This document shows, piece by piece, positions 39,863 to 41,688 of a DNA stretch of 41,688 bases. Position 1 is the first letter of the stretch; every line of letters starts with the position of its first letter. The DNA comes from Lacicoccus alkaliphilus DSM 16010 (GTDB lineage: Bacteria; Bacillota; Bacilli; Staphylococcales; Salinicoccaceae), in assembly GCF_900142805.1 (NCBI RefSeq), contig NZ_FRCF01000015.1:1-41688 (forward strand), written 5' to 3'. Both the position numbers and the translations under genes were made by a program. The notes beneath the pieces are model-generated. The model was not told the DNA's origin and did no database searches. It worked only from the letters and a program-made list of their open reading frames with translations.

Positions 39863-40723
39863 TTGAAGATTGTTGAGATGGGCCCGAAAATTATCGGCAA
39901 GCTGTTTCCGGTCCAGAATATCGAATGTTTGGATGGATTCCTCCATTAACTGGATGCCACGGGCTTCCTCCCCTGTGGAAAAGTGATGGAAGCCATTAAG
40001 ATATTTTGAAACGTTTTTTTCATAAAGCATATACTGGTCTATTTCCAAGAGCTCTTCCAGAGTATCGTGAAACATTTTACTGTGGAAGGTTTCACCTTTC
40101 TCCAGAAGAATCAGTATCACATTCGTCAATGTTTGTATGGTGATCGTCCGGTGCTTTCCGATCACATGATAATATTGTGTATTGTTGATCATCTCGTTGG
40201 TCAGCATGACCAGTGCCTCAACGGTGAACAGGGAAATTGAATTGGCAAAAAGCACGATTTCATAATTGCACCATATATCCACTTCCATCAGATGATCGAT
40301 CAATTTGGGCTCCCGGTCCTCCCAGTCATATTGATCTTCGTCGAGGTCTTTGATCAGGGCAGAGAGCATGATCGCATTCAATTCGAAGAATTTGATGTTT
40401 CTTTCTTCATATTTCCTGGACTGACCGTCTCTGAGTGCAAGAATTTTATCGACGTCACGATTTATGTAGTGTTCCTTCATATCCAGTATAAGTTGTTCAA
40501 ATTCGCTCAGTTCAAATTCTTTTTCGGCGTGGAAGAATTCTTCAACGGTGATATTCAATTTATCCAGTATCATCAGCAATTTGTTGATGGTGATTTCGCT
40601 GACGCCGCGTTCGAATTTGGACAACTGGGCGATTGACAAGTCGTTGTCACATACTTCCTTCATTGTAAGGTTCCGTGACTGTCTGAATTCCCTGATCAGC
40701 ATACCTATGGACTGATTGGACAT
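39851..40723 (-). CDS. Rgg/GadR/MutR family transcriptional regulator
   Basis: A 290-residue regulator with an N-terminal helix-turn-helix (SIGMLIREFRQSRNLTMKEV to about residue 62, including LSIAQLSKFERGVSEITINK) and an all-helical C-terminal half with the pattern of Rgg-type tetratricopeptide repeats. Rgg proteins are RRNPP-type receptors for short imported peptides. The start is ATG 40723 after gaggtgaggg; the in-frame ATG at 40759 has no such site. It diverges from the small peptide gene at 40886 and converges on the cupin gene. No family-typical conserved cysteine was judged. The partner assignment rests on position and size only. Confidence 0.85.
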   Translation of the reverse strand: MSNQSIGMLIREFRQSRNLTMKEVCDNDLSIAQLSKFERGVSEITINKLLMILDKLNITVEEFFHAEKEFELSEFEQLILDMKEHYINRDVDKILALRDGQSRKYEERNIKFFELNAIMLSALIKDLDEDQYDWEDREPKLIDHLMEVDIWCNYEIVLFANSISLFTVEALVMLTNEMINNTQYYHVIGKHRTITIQTLTNVILILLEKGETFHSKMFHDTLEELLEIDQYMLYEKNVSKYLNGFHHFSTGEEARGIQLMEESIQTFDILDRKQLADNFRAHLNNLQMQK

Positions 40724-40805
40724 TTCCCTCACCTCTGATGTCGATTTGATATTAAACATACTATAAGAATCTTCATAAGTAAAAAGAAAACAATAGACAT
40801 ATTGA

Positions 40806-40821
40806 TTTTCATATATGAAAA
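40806..40821. promoter_or_regulatory. Perfect 16-bp palindrome, candidate Rgg operator
   Basis: The sequence ttttcatatatgaaaa is a perfect palindrome in the 162-base divergent region between the rgg-like gene and the peptide gene. It ends three bases before the putative -35 box of the peptide promoter, a usual place for an activator site. Confidence 0.55.
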
Positions 40822-40824
40822 CTT

Positions 40825-40854
40825 TTGATGAAGTCAGAATATTCGTAGTACAAT
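40825..40854 (+). promoter_or_regulatory. Putative promoter of the small peptide gene
   Basis: TTGATG (40825-40830), 18 bases, then TACAAT (40849-40854), 32 bases before the peptide ATG. The -35 is imperfect and the spacer long, consistent with a promoter needing activation. Confidence 0.5.
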
Positions 40855-40885
40855 TAAACCATCACAAAGAGGTGGGGGAGATATT

Positions 40886-40990
40886 ATGAAAAGAGCAATG
40901 AGTTTCATTACTGCAATTGCGTTGACAGGAATACTCACAATCGTTGGCACAAAGAGTTTACCGGTTGATCCTATCCTTTATTTAATGTAA
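40886..40990 (+). CDS. 34-residue peptide, candidate Rgg-linked signal precursor
   Basis: A short gene with the strong ribosome binding site aaagaggtgggggag just before its ATG. The product begins MKRAMSFITAIALTGILTIV, a basic N-terminus plus hydrophobic core typical of an exported peptide, and ends GTKSLPVDPILYLM. The size and layout match precursors of short hydrophobic peptides (SHP) and related pheromones that are secreted, trimmed and sensed by Rgg-type receptors. The rgg-like gene is divergent 162 bases away. I do not recognise the sequence. The mature form, perhaps a part of the last ten residues, is a guess. Confidence 0.7.
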   Translation: MKRAMSFITAIALTGILTIVGTKSLPVDPILYLM

Positions 40991-41022
40991 GACACGACTC
41001 TCCAGAAGCACCATTGATTATG

Positions 41023-41040
41023 TTATACATTTTTGTATAA
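41023..41040. repeat. Inverted repeat downstream of the peptide gene
   Basis: A perfect 7-bp inverted repeat, ttataca-tttt-tgtataa, lies 33 bases after the peptide stop. It has weak A/T pairing and no T run, so it is not a convincing terminator; its role is unknown. Confidence 0.4.
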
Positions 41041-41054
41041 ATACATTAGCTCCC

Positions 41055-41106
41055 AAAAGCAGGCGAAAACCTCAATCATATTGAGTGTTTTCACCTGCTT
41101 TCCCTT
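41055..41106 (+). terminator. Terminator downstream of the peptide gene
   Basis: A long hairpin (aaagcaggcgaaaac-ctcaat / attgagtgttttcacctgcttt) of about 21 pairs with one mismatch and one bulge, followed by CCCTTTTTAC. It ends the peptide transcript before the tRNA cluster promoter. Confidence 0.85.
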
Positions 41107-41133
41107 TTTACACTTTAAAATGTTAAGATAGTG

Positions 41134-41163
41134 TTGACATTGTAACGAGTGATATATTATGAT
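41134..41163 (+). promoter_or_regulatory. Promoter of the tRNA cluster
   Basis: A perfect TTGACA (41134-41139), 18 bases and TATGAT (41158-41163), 26 bases before tRNA-Val. It fits a strong stable-RNA promoter. Confidence 0.75.
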
Positions 41164-41189
41164 GTATTAGTATTCATCATCCGGTGAAC

Positions 41190-41265
41190 GGAGAATTAGC
41201 TCAGCTGGGAGAGCATCTGCCTTACAAGCAGAGGGTCGGCGGTTCGAGCCCGTCATTCTCCACCA
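41190..41265 (+). tRNA. tRNA-Val (TAC)
   Basis: A 76-base cloverleaf with acceptor ggagaat / attctcc, D-arm agctcagctgggagagc, anticodon loop with TAC in cttacaa, and T-arm ggttcgagcc. The 3' CCA is encoded. First gene of the cluster. Confidence 0.96.
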
Positions 41266-41289
41266 TTTCTAAAATTCAATCTACATATT

Positions 41290-41364
41290 GCGGAAGTAGT
41301 TCAGTGGTAGAACATCACCTTGCCAAGGTGGGGGTCGCGGGTTCGAATCCCGTCTTCCGCTCCA
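41290..41364 (+). tRNA. tRNA-Gly (GCC)
   Basis: A 75-base cloverleaf with acceptor gcggaag / cttccgc, anticodon GCC in ttgccaa, T-arm gggttcgaatccc, and encoded CCA. A terminator-like hairpin follows. Confidence 0.96.
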
Positions 41365-41372
41365 TTTTCATT

Positions 41373-41398
41373 AAGCGGTTATACCGTTTTATTTTTTT
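41373..41398 (+). terminator. Terminator-like hairpin inside the tRNA cluster
   Basis: A short stem aagcggt / accgttt (with one G-T pair) and a 3-base loop is followed by TATTTTTTTG. It lies between tRNA-Gly and tRNA-Pro, and no good promoter is seen before tRNA-Pro. Confidence 0.5.
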
Positions 41399-41420
41399 GA
41401 AGGCAGTCAAAACAACTTAG

Positions 41421-41494
41421 CGGGAAGTAGCTCAGCTTGGTAGAGCACTTGGTTTGGGACCAAGGGGTCGCAGGTTCGAATCCTGTCTTCCCGA
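41421..41494 (+). tRNA. tRNA-Pro (TGG)
   Basis: A 74-base cloverleaf with acceptor cgggaag / cttcccg, anticodon TGG in tttggga, T-arm caggttcgaatcctg. CCA is not encoded. Confidence 0.95.
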
Positions 41495-41504
41495 CTTTTA
41501 CAAC

Positions 41505-41586
41505 GCGGGTGTGGCGGAATTGGCAGACGCGCTAGAATCAGGATCTAGTGTCTTCGGACGTGGAGGTTCAAGTCCTCTCACCCGCA
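41505..41586 (+). tRNA. tRNA-Leu (CAG)
   Basis: An 82-base class II tRNA with acceptor gcgggtg / cacccgc, anticodon stem ctaga / tctag enclosing atcagga (CAG), and a long variable arm (tgtcttcggacgt). CCA is not encoded. Confidence 0.94.
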
Positions 41587-41615
41587 TCATTTTTATCATC
41601 CATATATTGTTACAC

Positions 41616-41688
41616 GGGGGCTTAGCTCAGCTGGGAGAGCGCCTGCCTTGCACGCAGGAGGTCAGCGGTTCGATCCCGCTAGTCTCCA
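41616..41688 (+). tRNA. tRNA-Ala (TGC)
   Basis: A 73-base cloverleaf ending at the window edge, with acceptor gggggct / agtctcc (two G-T pairs), anticodon TGC in cttgcac, and T-arm agcggttcgatcccgct. Whether CCA is encoded is outside the window. Confidence 0.95.

Noticed and set aside
41184-41420. A 78-codon open frame on the plus strand
   Set aside because: It runs straight through the tRNA-Val and tRNA-Gly genes, which fold as proper cloverleaves. It is a chance frame.

Overview
The window is a stretch of core chromosome from a low-to-mid GC Gram-positive coccus of the Staphylococcaceae. Gene order from tmk to lysS follows the Bacillus subtilis origin-proximal yaa/yab/yac region (tmk, pstA, holB, ricT, yabA, trmN6, GIY-YIG, rsmI, abrB, metG, tatD, rnmV, rsmA, veg, ispE, purR, ridA, spoVG, glmU, prs, ctc, pth, mfd, yabN/mazG, rqcP, divIC, yabR, tilS, hpt, ftsH, hslO, cysK, folP, folB, folK, dusB, lysS). 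The sporulation genes that interleave this block in Bacillus (yabG, sspF, fin, spoVT, yabP, yabQ, spoIIE) are absent. Several proteins match my memory of Staphylococcus closely, but the base composition is richer in G+C than Staphylococcus aureus and many proteins carry acidic tails. A halotolerant relative such as Salinicoccus or Jeotgalicoccus is my best guess; this is inference.

Layout. 1-316: 3' end of a 23S rRNA gene, 5S rRNA and the rrn terminator. 423-6516: a PLP-dependent decarboxylase followed by DNA replication and RNA modification genes, tightly packed with many 1-8 bp overlaps. 6567-6848: abrB on the minus strand. 7106-11741: metG, tatD, rnmV, rsmA and veg, the last behind a perfect consensus sigma-A promoter. 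11938-14224: an accessory cassette of three flavin-related genes (luciferase-like monooxygenase, its likely FMN reductase partner, and a convergent second FMN reductase) placed where Bacillus has sspF. 14531-26855: ispE to yabR. 26919-37134: tilS-hpt-ftsH, hslO, cysK, the folate block and lysS. 37274-39380: proB-proA, with a good candidate CcpA (cre) site upstream.

39457-41105 is the most distinctive accessory part. It has a cupin gene, a convergent Rgg-type transcription factor gene and, divergent from the latter, an unlisted 34-residue peptide gene (40886-40990). The peptide has a basic N-terminus, a hydrophobic core and a short C-terminal segment. A perfect 16-bp palindrome lies just upstream of its promoter. 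This looks like an Rgg/short-peptide quorum-sensing pair. The window ends in a tRNA cluster (Val, Gly, Pro, Leu, Ala).

The genes mostly serve housekeeping: replication (tmk, holB, yabA), tRNA and rRNA maturation (trmN6, rsmI, rnmV, rsmA, tilS, dusB), translation (metG, lysS, ctc, pth, rqcP), envelope precursors (glmU, ispE), repair (mfd), proteostasis (ftsH, hslO), and purine, folate, cysteine and proline metabolism.
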